Part shown: piece after piece, positions 49,933-62,479 of the stretch
How positions within the stretch are numbered: the stretch's first letter is position 1
Layout of the letters: each line of letters starts with the position of its first letter
Assembly (NCBI GenBank): GCA_030272585.1
Contig: BSYQ01000015.1
Span: 1,178,001-1,242,000 of the forward strand
Origin: Bryopsis sp. KO-2023
Taxonomy: Eukaryota > Chlorophyta > Ulvophyceae > Bryopsidales > Bryopsidaceae
Direction: 5' to 3'
Length of the DNA: 64,000 bases
Notes under the pieces: model-generated
Told to the model about the DNA's origin: nothing
Database searches by the model: none
The model's input: only the letters and a program-made list of their open reading frames with translations
Position numbers and translations under genes: made by a program

Positions 49933-52478
49933 CTATGACTCATGCTCAGTGCTCCATGTCGCAAAAAATGCTTTCGACTTGTCTGGGTGGGGTTTGATTG
50001 TTTTATCACCAGGGTGCCAGTTGGCTGCAAGGAAAAGACAGATACTCCGATTAACGATGTTCAAGAAGGATTCATATAACATTTGCATCATGGAGGGGGG
50101 GTGTTGTTCAGTGGGAAATTTCATTTCAATAACAAAAAAAAACAAACTGAAAATAAAACAAAGAACTGAAATTAATGTGGTGCTCAAATTTGCAAAAAAA
50201 AAATGGAAAAAAAACATATATGCAGGGCACCCGCACGGCCCCCTAAAAAAAAATTAAAAATATATATATTTGAAACAAAAAATGATTTGAAAAATAAATG
50301 AGTGAAAAATAAATTATTGAAGAATAAACACATTTTTTAGGATTTAAATTTTGGGTTCTGAAAACAATGATTTTCTGGAGTTCCTCACCAGGGCATCCTT
50401 CCCCGTGTTCATCAGCGTATTGGAATGCTTGTAAGAGTCTCAGTGTTTCATCGACGTTTCGGCCGACGGATTCATCATTTACTTGGGTTGCTCTGGTGAA
50501 AAAATTAAAAAAAACAAAAAATCAAAATCAGAATATCAGTGAAAGAAAATCAGTGGTGAAAATACTGAGGATTGGTTGGCACCAGCTAATTGAAGAACCC
50601 CGAAAAATAAAAAAATAAAAAAAATATCTATACACAGAAGGAAAAATGATAAAAAAAATATTCATGTAGTTTATTACATATTGACGATCTGAATGTGCTA
50701 TTCATGAAAAAAAAGGAGCCTCCCCCCCCCCCCCCCCAAAAAAAAGGTAAATTATATAATAAAAGCAAAAAAAAAACTTGTAAAACGATGGATTGGTAAA
50801 GACATGTTCCCCACGTATAAAAAAAAATTGCTCAACTTTTTACAATTTTTATTTCCATCATGTTATTAAGCCATAAAATGGTGTCGAATACGAATTACGC
50901 GACTCCCCCCCCCAAAAAAAAAAAAAAAGATAAATAAATAAATAAATAATCCTTCAAGTTAGTTCGAAAAGTCACACCACGACTTAAAAAAACCCACACA
51001 AACTACTGCTAATTTATTGCTGGGGAAAATGAAAAAAAACAAATCAAAAACAAACCACAAAAAACAAATAAAAACAGAAAACAAAAAACAAATATATAAA
51101 AGACAAATCACCTGATTTTCCCGGTCGGGTCGATGATGAAAATCCCCCTCAGAGCAGCACCATACAATGGATCGTTTTCGTCCTCCACCAAAACGCCATA
51201 GTCAAAACTGATTTTCTTGCTGATGTCAGCAATGAGAGGAAATTTGATTCCACCCAGGCCTCCTTGATCTCTGGCTGTTCTCACCCAAGCCAAGTGAGTG
51301 TGATGGCTGTCAGTGGAAACGGCTGCAATCTGACCATCCATTTACCCCCAAAACCTCAAAAGGAAATAAGAAACAAACCAATCGGCCGAAAAAAAGAAAA
51401 GAAAAAACACAGTGGAACATCATGATTATTTTTTAAGAAACTATTTAATTTTCTTTTTCTCTTTATTATCATATTATTACTGCGAGAGAAGTAAGTGGGG
51501 TTTTCAACCATGATGCTTACGAAAAGAGAAAAAGAGGCCGGAAAAATGAAAAAATAAACTGCAAAAGAAAACAGGGGAGTGGTAGACAAAACAAAAATGA
51601 GAAAAAATAATAAGATGGAAAAAAAAAGAAAAAGAGATTCTTTTTTTTCCTTTTTTTTTTTTTTTTTTTTTTAAGCAAGTTTTTTCTTGGCAAAACTTTT
51701 CTCTGATTGGTACCTCTGCTCCGGCGGCCTTGTACTTTGAAACGGCTTCACTGTAAGCCACCAACTGTTTGATACACAAAAAAAAAAGAAATTAAATTAA
51801 AAAAAAAATGGGAACATTCAATTTTTGTTTCACATATATATATTTTTGTTCTCTGCGAGGGCATGAAAAGGAAATATAGATCCCCCCAAAACCCTAAAAA
51901 ATGATTTTTGCTTGTTTCAAGAAACACACAGAAGATGGGTCTTTCAAAAAAGTAGCCATCCTCCGTAATTTCAGTTCAGAATTAACACCCCACTGGCAGC
52001 AGAATTGTGAAAGAATATTTGTACAGAGAACATGGCATTCTCAGCAAAGGACTGGGAAAAGGTCCAGAAAAAAAGGCACCTCAACAAATATATATCTTCA
52101 CACCAGGTAATATTCCACCTAGCATAAAGCCACCAGGAGAAGCGGGTTTCTAACCGAAAGCGAAACGACCAAAGATCAAGAGAAATCCAAAAAAAGGATC
52201 ATCGTGCAACGTCGCAATATTTTATTCACCTCGGTGGGACAAACAAAAGTGAAGTCGAAGGGATAAAACAGCAGCACCAGCCACTTCCCTTGGAAATCGC
52301 TCAAGGAGATCAACTTGAATTCTTCGTCCACTACAGCATTGGCAGAAAACTCGGGAGCGTTGGTTCTCGGCACGAGAGCACCGGGGCCCCGCACTTTTCC
52401 CCAAAAGTTATCGGCCGACGCTTGGACGACGAAGAACGCAGCGATCAGACAAAACGAGAGAAAACCCTTTCGATCCAT
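49933..52478 (-). CDS. Typical 2-Cys peroxiredoxin with signal peptide (PRDX4-like)
   Basis: Five exons: 52478-52230, 51764-51714, 51329-51112, 50492-50389 and 50024-49933, 237 aa, all phases closing. Residues 1-22 ([20 protein letters not shown]) form a classical signal peptide ending ASA. The AhpC/TSA domain follows: [28 protein letters not shown] carries the peroxidatic Cys in the PxxxTxxC context. The GGLG motif associated with sensitivity to over-oxidation lies in exon 3 ([12 protein letters not shown]). The resolving Cys sits in EGCPANW across the exon 4/5 junction. The C-terminal YF motif is replaced by FF (KAFFATW). The enzyme reduces hydrogen peroxide using thioredoxin-type or PDI-type donors. 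The signal peptide places it in the ER or secretory route, as for PRDX4. Confidence 0.92.
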
Positions 52479-53966
52479 TTTCCAGCAACAGGAAGGGAAA
52501 CCGAATCCTCAGGACACTACCAAGCGTTTTTTTCGTTTTCTGAAATTCCATGACCCCCAAAATCATTTTCTTGATGAACGTATAACGCTCGTCCGAGTAA
52601 CGCTCACATTGTGCAAAATTTGTCTGCTTTGGAGTTGTCTTTTTTTGCACGATAGGGAAACCAGCTATATTTTTTTCGATTCAAGAACTGATTTTTCTTT
52701 TAGTTTTTTCCAGGGAGTGAGAAGGTCCACAAGAGGAGGAGAGTGTTACCATGGTTACCAAAATCTTATAATTCTTTTCAAGTGAAGAGAATTTCGTTTC
52801 AAAAAAGACGACAGCATGTTTCATAATCCTCTTTTTCATCTTTGAAACATTCCAGCTTGAACAGAATTCTGGAGAACAAAAAAAGCTGCAAATCTGTCTA
52901 AGGTATGTTTACAAAACAGCCCATCTCACACAAATCGACCGAGTGTAGGTGTCCCAACTTTCAGCATTTGCCATCAAACCCCAGGGGGAAGCACCCTCTC
53001 CCCATCATCGATACTGCAAAGCTTACTGCAATGTCCTGCAAAATTCAACCCCTCCTGGTGAGGCAACAATGATAATCTCTCTCTCTTTTTTTTCCCCCTC
53101 CTTTTTCTCTTGTTTTCCAAGTATCAATCAATCAATCAACAAGGAACCCCAACGGCACAAAAATGGGCTTTTGCCCATTTGGTGGGCCCCCCACAAAAAA
53201 AAGTATACACCTGAAATTGGTTGTTGCTCTATCCTTGGTAATTTCGTCAAAAAAAGCCGACGTACAGTCAGGGTTCCCCTTCATTTTTCTTCCTGTCCAT
53301 TTGCCCAGCGATTCTCTCCAGCTTCCATCCAGCTTCCCCTCCCTTCCCCCCTTTTTTCCCCTGCCCCGACACCCACTTAATGTATTCATCCCCCATCGCT
53401 TTCAATTCTTGCATTTGCCCCCTCGCCGATGTCCGGTGAAGGCTCAATACATAAATTCCATTCCAACCTCACAAATCAAATTACATATGTGACAAAAAAC
53501 AAAGAAAGAAAAAAAAACTTCTCTGCCATTCACCCCACCCCATCCGAACCCCCCTGTTTACACGCTCAAACTTCAAGGAAGGGGTTTTTCTGAAACCAAG
53601 TCACACATCAGATAAGAATCGGACAGAGCTCACAGTTAATCAATCATCTTTTCTCACCCCACCCAAAATATCATGCTAAGGAATTTTTTTTTCGGTTGGT
53701 TTTTTCCTTTCTTTTTTCTTCCAAATCTCGCTTTCTCTCTCTCTTTCCTTCTTTTTTTTTTGCTTTTTTTCTTTCTTTTTTTTCCTCATCTTTCATTAAT
53801 TCTTCTTCGACGTCCCTTCTCTGTTTCTCATCAGTCAAACCCTTCCCCCCTTTTCTCTTTCCCCCCCCCAAATCCTACCATACCCGACAGCATGCCAGCA
53901 AAAGACAAGGACCCCACACAGAAGCCACACACTTGTGGAAAACTGATCACGCTAAATTCATTAGCT
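52479..53966. other. Intergenic, pyrimidine-rich; peroxiredoxin promoter and tubulin 3' flank
   Basis: About 1.5 kb. The part near 53680-53880 is a long T/C-rich tract beside the tubulin stop codon. No gene or structural RNA was recognised. Confidence 0.5.
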
Positions 53967-56231
53967 CTAAACCTCCAAGTCATCCACATCTTCCCCATAC
54001 TCATCTTCCTCATCCACAGCAGCATCCTGATACTGCTGGTACTCAGCCACCAAATCATTCATGTTCGACTCAGCTTCGGTGAACTCCATCTCGTCCATTC
54101 CCTCCCCAGTGTACCAATGCAAGAAAGCTTTCCTCCTGAACATAGCAGTGAACTGCTCCGACACTCTCCTGAACATCTCCTGGATGGCCGTCGAGTTTCC
54201 GATGAAGGTGGCAGACATTTTGAGGCCGGTGGGGGCGATGTCACAGATGGAGGACTTCACGTTGTTGGGGATCCATTCCACGAAGTAGGAGGAGTTCTTG
54301 TTTTGGACGTTCACCATCTGCTCGTCAACCTCCTTCGTCGACATCTTTCCTCGGAACGTGGCAGAGGCGGTCAAATATCGACCGTGGCGAGGATCTGCAA
54401 AATTGAAGAATTTTTCTAACTCAGAACAGCAATAATCGAACAGTTTTTTCACCTGAGAGGAACGGCAAGCCAACCAACAGAGTCCAACAGCTGCACTTTT
54501 CTACCATTATGTTCAGCTAATTATTATGAGTGCATTAAACAAAGAAAGAAATATATTCACAAACACTGGAACCCTGCTCCAAAAAATTTGTATCGACTTT
54601 CAGCAGAAACCAATGAGAGAACATATTTGTCATAGAGCATCAAGCTTTTTAAAAAAAGAAACTTCGACCTATGGACCCAGGTTAAAAAGCAAATGCGCTC
54701 CAATGCATCGACCGATCCACTCACCAGCAGCACACATCATATTCTTGGCATCCCACATTTGCTGCGTCAACTCTGGAACAGTCAGGGCACTGTAGCCCCT
54801 GGATCCACGAGAAGTCAAGGGGGTGAACCCCACCATGAAGAAATGCAACCGAGGGAAAGGAATCAAATTCACCGCCAATTTCCTCAGATCAGCATTCAGT
54901 TGTCCAGGGAACCTCAAGCAGCAGGTGATACCCGACATGACGGCGGAGATCAAGTGGTTCAGGTCCGAGAAAGAGGGGTTGGTCAACTTGAGCGTCCTGA
55001 AGCAGATGTCGTACAGAGCTTCGTTGTCCAGCACCATGCATTCGTCGGCGTTCTCCACCAGTTGATGAACGGACAGAGTGGCATTGTAGGGCTCCACCAC
55101 GGTGTCTGAAACCTTGGGCGATGGGACGACCGAGAAGGTGAGCATCATTCGATCTGGGTATTCCTCCCGGATTTTGGAGATGAGCAGGGTACCCATTCCG
55201 GATCCAGTGCCGCCACCCAAGGAGTGACAAACCTCGAAACCTGACAAACACCATGAATAAACTCAAGGTCAAGGTGGTGGTGTGTGTGTGGGGGGGGGGG
55301 GGGGGGGGGGGGGCATCATGGGGAAGGGAGGAATCACCCCAGCACAGCAGCTTTGAATCACCATGGGACCGCATGAGCATTGATTGAACGAATACGCCGC
55401 AGCGGGATTTCAACGACAGTACATTCCCGTTCCGTCACACTGGATTGGGTTGCGGGGAAGGGAGGGGGTGCTGCGCTTATTCCGAAACCTACCTTGCAGA
55501 CAATCGCAGCCTTCGGCTTCTTTCCTCACGACGTCGAGCACTGCTTCGATCAGTTCGGCACCCTCGGTGTAATGGCCTTTCGCCCAGTTGTTTCCAGCAC
55601 CCGTTTGCCCGAAAACGAAGTTATCAGGCCTGAAGATCTGTCCGTAAGGCCCCGAGCGGACGCTGTCCATGGTTCCGGGCTCGAGATCCATCAACACGCA
55701 ACGCGGCACGTATCGCCCTATGAGCACAAACAAAATTAAGAACTCGCGACGCGATGAAGCGGGGCCTGGTCCGCTGATGGAACAGGAGTCACAGCAAACC
55801 GACCGGAAAATCAACAGCGGAAACATGCGGCGTGCAAGTATAACTTGTCGAACGTGACTGGGCCTTTCCACTCGGGATAGAAAAGTCGTCAGTCCGATAC
55901 GGAAAGAGCAGCGTGTTACGAGACAAAGGCCGGCTCCCCTCACCGGTGCTGGACTCATTGTAATACACGCTGACTCTCTCCAACTGGAGATCCATGTCGC
56001 CGCTGTATGTTCCAGTCGGGTCCAGTCCATGCTCTTGGCAGACAACCTATCGCAAAACAGCCAAAACCCGTCAATCACTCCCACGGCCTCGAATGCGCAA
56101 TAGGCATGGCAGACAGCCGAGCGACTGCTCCAACGCGAGAAACGCTCTCCAGACGTTTTCCTCACCTCCCAGAACTTGGCTCCGATCTGGTTTCCGCACT
56201 GGCCGCCCTGAATGTGAACGATTTCACGCAT
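53967..56231 (-). CDS. TUBB: Beta-tubulin
   Basis: Five exons: 56231-56166, 56046-55944, 55717-55493, 55240-54725 and 54394-53967, giving 445 aa, the family length. It starts [20 protein letters not shown], including the MREI tetrapeptide used in co-translational autoregulation of tubulin mRNA. The GTP-binding glycine loop [14 protein letters not shown] is in exon 4, [20 protein letters not shown] in exon 3 and [19 protein letters not shown] in exon 5. The tail is acidic ([15 protein letters not shown]), the site of tubulin modifications. It forms the GTP-hydrolysing subunit of the alpha/beta heterodimer of microtubules. Intron 3 contains a run of about 24 G. Confidence 0.97.
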
Positions 56232-57389
56232 GATTGCTTTTTGGAGGAGAGAGTGGGGATGGGCGAGAGGGAGAAGAACAGACGGTCAGAAGTATTTGAA
56301 ACTGGGGAACTGCGAGCGAGTTTCGACTCCCAGACGAAAGCGTGAGTGGTTTCCCCCTTTTTGCAGCTAGCCAAATTTCAATACTCCACAATGGAGCCAC
56401 CGAGCTGTTTTACATACTCGAGCGGGCGGTTGTTCACGGCTGTGAGGGGGGCTGGCTGGCGAAATCGTACATCACTTTTATGACTAATCGCCACCCCACA
56501 GCGCAGGAGCCCCCCGCTACAAAATTAAAATTCCACCCTCTGGCGCATTTTGGCCAAGCACGAAATACCTCCCAACTAGGACGGAACTCTTGGTGGGTTA
56601 TCTTGCTTTTTCCCTTTTCGTTTTTAGCTTATGAGAAAAAAGCCTTCACTTTTTCGTTTTTCAAGTGAAAAAAAAAACGAACAGCGAAAGAAAAACTGCT
56701 GTACGTTGAGTTTCGACTTTGTTTTTGTCCGACGTGTTTTCTTAGACGTCCCAGCGATCGCTGGCGAAGGAACGTACGTTTCTAGGGCGCGTTTTCCTTT
56801 GATGGATTCTTCTCTCTCTCCCCCGCTTGCTTCGTTTTAGTGAGCGTAGTTCCTGGTATTGTCGATTCTTTTGTTGGAGTCGTGATGTGCTTTTTGCGAC
56901 GGGGGCGATTTTCGACTGCTTCTTTGAGAGCGCGTGAATGCTCTTCGCGCTGAGGGTTGTGGCGGGAAAAATATGTGCGCGAGATCCCGTTAGAAAGCCA
57001 GGAAAATAAGCAGATCAAGAAATGAGGGATGACGCCTCTGATGCAACTGCATGTAACGCCAAAGCTGGAAAGTAAAAGTCATAAAGTACGACTGAAGCGT
57101 TTTCCTCAAATCCTTTTCTTGTGTTCTGCAGTCTGTGAGTTTCTGGCAACCCATTCGTTCACCAGCCTCTTTCGGATCTTGCTTTCCAGGAGAGCCGGGA
57201 AAAAACCTTTTAAAAAAAACTTTACAAAGAGGGGAAAAAAAAAATCAGAGAAGAAAACTGAAAAATCTTACAGAAAATATTTTGGAAAAATATACGAAAA
57301 AAGATCTGGAGGTCCTGGAGATAGAGAAGAAGGAAGAAGAAAAAAACACCAGAGTTTTTTTTTTAAAGAAAAAGTAGAGAAAACACAAA
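56232..57389. promoter_or_regulatory. Divergent 5' region of beta-tubulin and otubain genes
   Basis: About 1.16 kb between the two start codons. The part nearest 57390 is purine-rich (A/G tract 57190-57380) and probably the otubain 5' UTR. No coding frame is supported. Confidence 0.4.
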
Positions 57390-60300
57390 ATGGCCTCTGG
57401 ACAAGGGGGAAGTGAGGACCAAAGCCAAGGGCAAGTTTTCGCAAAGTGGAAACAAGATCACGGTGATGATGGAGAGGAAGTCACCAGCAAAGCAACCCAG
57501 GGGGCCTCCGTTTCAGAAGCTGCAGAGCCCAGTGCAGGGGAGATAGTGGACAGGCCTGCTCCAGGTAAAGTATACCATCAATTTTAAAAAAATTATTGTA
57601 TTTTATTTTATTTTATTTTTTAATTTCAATTTTATTTTATTTACAGTAATAATATTTTTTTTTTTTCGTCTTCCTTTCAACTTTGCGTCAGATGAGCATT
57701 TTGATTTGATGCACCAAAATATTCTTCTACTTGGGAAGACGTCCGGTGTTTTTTTTTTCTTCTTTGTTTTTAAAGTATCTGATAGGTGAGGAGGGGCCAA
57801 AAAAAAATCGTGGGTTTTGGCTTTGAATCAGGGAATTCGAGTGGTGCTGTGATTTCCCCTTGGACGTCAGGCAATGATCCTGTCGAACCCAATAGAACAG
57901 AGGATGCCCAAGGAGAGAGCAGCTCCTTTCCAGCTAGGCCAACGGACGAGGATATCGTCCGTCAACAAAACATCATAATGTAAGGGGTGGGGACCTGTTG
58001 TAAAGTCAGATTCAATGAACCTTGAACTGCTGTGGAGGGTGTCCCAGCACGTGCTCTCTAAAGTTAAATCAACGGGAAAAAAAGTGCACAGCAGGTTTTT
58101 CAGCAGTAGAGAGAAAATGCCCTATCCAGTTTCGAGAAAAAAATTCTGCATCACGGATCGAAAAGCGTTTATCGAAAACTTTGATACTTTGCGATTTTCA
58201 CGTTTTCTTGTTTTCATTATACATTATGTAGAACTGCCGTCGTCTTTTTTGCGAGTCTTCTTCCTTTTCTGTTTTTCTGTTTTTTTGTTTTTTTTTTTCC
58301 CCAAAATGCATCTGTTCAAATGAAACAGGTTTGCTGCTGGTCGGAATTATCTTATGGAGCGTGGGTTGGTTTTTGTGTTTTCAGTGTTCTTTTTAAAATG
58401 TGAATCAGATTCAATGCGGGGATGCTATTATTTATTATTTTATTAATTTATTTTTTCTTTCAATTAGGGAAGAGCAAGCAAAAAATTCACCTCTTGTCGG
58501 ATCCATCGAGCCTCTATCAGGAATGGAGACAGGTGAGCTATTTTTAGCTCAGGTCTTTTCATCAAGCTTTTGATTGAAGTTTTTTGTCGATGTTTTCTTA
58601 ATCGAATCTTGTCCAAACTTGGGTCAAAGTTTTGTTCGTCGATTTTGTTCGTCAAAGTTTGTCATGATACATTTAAAAAATTTGAATTTTTTTTCCAATT
58701 CTGGGATATGGAAATGTTGCGTTGCTCACTTTCGTGGAAGGCACAAAATAATTATGAATAAAGAGATTTATGAATATATTTTTTTAAACGTTTATATCGG
58801 CGTTTGGATATTTAATTGTTTTGATCATATTTTATCTTATTACTATTACTGATGGTCCAGTCTGTGTTTACCTTTGTTTTGACATTTCAACCCCCCCCTC
58901 AAAAAAACTTTCTTGCAACTGAAAAAAAAAAGCGAAAACCGTGGGGGGGCAAAAAACATGAGTCGTACCCTTAACCTCCCCAACCCTGTTTTACCATGCG
59001 TGTGTTTTGTCTTGTTTTTCCTTTTATCATTATTGAAGCTTTTTCTTTCTTTTTTTTTTCTTTTTCAGAATACAAGAATGGCAATGAAGTTTTCGTGGAA
59101 AAACTGCAGTATTTGCAGAAGGACTACTCGGGGGTCCGGAGAGTTAGAAGGGATGGAAATTGTTTTTTCAGAGGCTTTATTTTTGGATACATCGAATCCT
59201 TGCTGGTCAACAGGGAATACAAGGAGCGAGATAGGTAAGACTGGAGAGTTCAAAACGGCCCCACTTGACCCGAGGAGGGGAAAAAAAAAAAGAAAAAAAA
59301 ACACGCGAAAGGGCAAAAGGGTGGTTTGACTATTCTGTAGAATGGTTTGGACCGAAGTAAATTTCGTTGCAATGACCTTATGCTTTGAAAATGAAAACTC
59401 TGTTTCAGGTGGTTACTAAGTATCGACAGCAGTTACGACATCTTTAGTTTTTCGTATGTGTGTGTGGGGGGGGGGGAGGAATTATCATATCGGGAAATAT
59501 CAAATTACTCTTTCGCACTTTTTCTTCCAAAGCAAACATCATCAGTTCTTGGAGGCACCGACACAGTGGATAGAATTTTCAGTTTTTTTGAAACAGTTTT
59601 TTAAGGAGAAATTTCGGAGAGGATTCGTGTCATGTATATATATCTGTAATTTTTGTTTATTTTTGTGTGTGTGTGCTTGTTCAATTTTGTAAAAAAAAAG
59701 GATGACTAAGCACCTCGAGACCTGCAAAGACAAGCTTCTGGCGGCCAGTTTTCAGGATTTGGTTTTCGAAGATGCTCTGGGCATTGTCCAAGAAAAAGTT
59801 TCTGAAGTTGGGCACCCCACCAAGGACTTGAGTTTGGAAGTGTGGGAATTAGTCATGAGGGATGATCAGGTCTCCAATTATGTCGTCATGTTCCTTCGAC
59901 TGCTCACCTCCGCAGAAATCCAGCTGAACAAGGACAGCTTTTTGCCATTCATCATGGTAAGAAAGCCATGTGGTACTTTTCTCCAGTGGAAGAGGTGATA
60001 GTCGCTGTTCCTTTTTTGCGGCTTAAAAAAAAGTGCGAGGAAAAAAATACAGAAAAACTTGAAAAAAAAATGGCTGTTGTGTTTGTATTGCTTCCGGGGG
60101 TGGTGTTTGAAAAGGAATTGGGAGAAACCTGCGTGACCAACCACAACACATTTCCAGAATGTTGCATTTCCAAGCACTCTTCCCCCCCCCCTCCCCGTCG
60201 TTTTCAAATTACTCGGAACAGTGTGTTGCTATTTTGATGAAATACCACGACAGGGGGGGAAGAATTTTGTTTTTGGAGTGCACTGCTGTTTTTTCAGCAG

Positions 60301-60682
60301 CAGTGTGTTGCTGTTTTTGTGAAATACGAGGATAGGGGGGAAGCATGTTATTTTTTAAGAGTGTGCTGCATTTTTTTGGAACTAAAAAGAAAGCTGGTTT
60401 TTCCAGGGGATCAGCGAAATCATGGACGTGGAGTTGTTTTGCCAAAGCATGGTGGAGGTGATGAACGAAGAGAGTGAGGAAATCCACATCAAGGCCCTCA
60501 CGGATGCTCTCAAGGTGTCTGTGAGGGTGTATTCCCTGGACAGTCGCAGCCCAGTGGAGCTCACCCCAGCCGACTACGTTCCAGAAAACTGCCCAACGGA
60601 ATCCCCCCTCGTTCACCTTCTGTATCGACCAGGACATTACGATATCTTATACCCGAAAGGAAGACAAACTGTGCGGTTCTGA
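57390..60682 (+). CDS. Otubain-type (OTUB) deubiquitinase
   Basis: Core exons: 57390-57564, 57832-57979, 58468-58532, 59069-59234, 59701-59956 and 60407-60682, 361 aa. An extra 45-base in-frame exon (59409-59453) is possible. The first 128 residues are polar and low complexity. The peptidase C65 domain starts YLQKDYSGVRRVRRDGNCFF, with catalytic Asp and Cys in DGNC (Cys about residue 160). It continues VVMFLRLLTSAEIQ and ends LVHLLYRPGHYDILYPKG with the catalytic His. This layout matches OTUB1/2, which cleave Lys48-linked ubiquitin chains. The acceptor before 59701 is a pure A run (AAAAG/G), but homology requires this junction. Introns carry a tandem repeat of about 82 bp at 60219-60371. Confidence 0.9.
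60219..60371. repeat. Diverged tandem duplication in otubain last intron
   Basis: Two units with a period of about 82 bases, each beginning CAGTGTGTTGCT, followed by a T-rich stretch, GAAATAC, a G run and a T-rich part ending near GTGCACTGCTG or GTGTGCTGC. Confidence 0.6.
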
Positions 60683-62479
60683 GGTGTGGGGAAAAGGACC
60701 GGGGCTCCGCCCCCCTCCCCTCCCCCCGAAGTGCAACGGTGCTGGGTTCCTGAGCAGATTTATTCCAGATTTTGAAAAAGCTGGTGTGGTGGAAAGGATG
60801 CTGCTGTGGTGCTGGTCAGATATGTGTGTAATTTTGCTTAGTTTTATGTGCGTATCCCAGTAGAGGGTTTTGGGGGTGGCAGGTGGAAACGAGTCCTGCT
60901 CATGGGGGGGGATTCGAGGTGAGCTGGGAGGGGAAGGGGGGGGGGGGGGTCTTTTGTTTTTCCTTTGGAAATGAAATATCAAGGTGCAAAGGTTGCATGC
61001 ATCACAACTTCGAAGACCACATTTCATTTTTTTTCTCGCCGCAGGAAAAAAAAAAGAAGAAAAAATTTAGGTTCCGAGTTTTTTTGAATTTTTTTTTGGG
61101 GGGTGCGGGGTAGAGGGAATGCAATGGCCCATATCAGACGCAATCAATGAAACTCAAAGCAGATCCAAGTCTCATGCATCTGCTTTTAAAAAGATGCAAT
61201 GCCGACCTCGTGGTGATGGGGGAGTTTTTCATGCGTCTTCATGACCTTTTTTTGCTTGTTTGGTTTTTGTTTTTATTGGAGTGAATGAGTGAGGTGGCAC
61301 TAGGGTATCTGTAAATTTTTCTTCAATGAACTTACTTACAGGCACCCTTCACTGAGAACGAATCAACCAGGCCTGGGGAAAAGAAACAAAACATGACCTG
61401 CTTTCTGTTTTCCCCGCTTCACCGGCACCAGGAATTTGAGAAAAAGATGAAAGGGCGCATTTGTAATCCTTTTTGGGGTGCTTCATTCCACTCTGGCACT
61501 CTTTCCCCTTCTTCTTAGGAAGCATTGATTAGTCACGTTTCCACAACTGAAGCTTTCCTTCTGATGAATTTTTGGTCGGAGTAATTGTCTGGAACATTGG
61601 TTGCGATATGGGCGAGTGGCCCCTCAGGCAATGTGTAATTAATGTTGGTGGTGGTGTCCTTGGCACGAGACAGCACGATGTAGTCAGGGGTTCATGGAGG
61701 ACTCCTGACCCCCTCGTGACTTTGGTGAGAGTCTTGTGCAGAGTTGTGCGCCGTTACAACGTCTCTAAGAATAACGGCGCCGTTAACGGCAACGGGCCGT
61801 CATGTCAGCACATACCTCGCACTTTGAAATGCTACACCTGCATACCTCGCACTCAGAGATTCTTCCCCTCACCTCTGATTCTCAATTCATTGTTTTCTGA
61901 GTTCAACATCACTGACTGGATCTTGTCATTGCTCCCAGTCTGACTGTAGACTTGGTTTCACTACACCGGTTCGTTTGCTGGATAAAAGCCTTTTATCCTT
62001 GCCTTTTATTTAAAGGCAAGGATTCTAAACTTGGGTACCCCAAACTCCTGAATATCAATCCCCCGACACTCTCGTTGAAGTTGCGGAGGCATTTCCAAAG
62101 TACAAATCTCAACGTCTCCACTCAAATCCCTCTCAGACTACCGCAAGAGCGCTGGTTCGTGTGGCCGCCAACATCATCCAATACGTGTACCAACTTTGGG
62201 GATTAAAATATATATATAAAAATAAATTAAACTGTAATCGCTCTGCTATTTCATGTACGACAATGCAAACTGGCGCAGCGTGCGTGACTTGAAACTGGCA
62301 TCGCATTTCGATCATCTCCAGGCGTGGTGGAGATCGATCCTTCGAAGAGCCACTGAAGAAGTTACTAATCGTGTTTCGAAGCCGCTTCAAAAAGCCTTCC
62401 GACACGCTCATGTGACTCCACAAGCTTCCGTTTCCTTCGTTTTCACGCAGCCACAGACTGGTTTGATCCCACGAAATCA
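60683..62479. other. Intergenic with dispersed repeat copy and a perfect hairpin
   Basis: About 1.8 kb. It contains a second, diverged copy (about 61599-61643) of the segment at 24.02 kb and a duplicated CATACCTCGCACT motif near 61810 and 61847. A perfect 12-bp inverted repeat lies at 61995-62023. The frame starting at 62253 has no recognisable motif. Confidence 0.5.
61995..62023. repeat. Perfect 12-bp inverted repeat (hairpin)
   Basis: Arms ATCCTTGCCTTT and AAAGGCAAGGAT with a 5-base loop TATTT. Neither neighbouring gene explains it. It could be a small foldback element, a structured transcript or a terminator-like element. Confidence 0.7.

Noticed and set aside
54693-55109. Long plus-strand frame inside the tubulin gene
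   Set aside because: Antisense shadow of beta-tubulin exon 4.
61809-61859. Two copies of CATACCTCGCACT as a possible CRISPR-like or tandem array
   Set aside because: Only two copies with unequal context in a eukaryotic spacer; no array.
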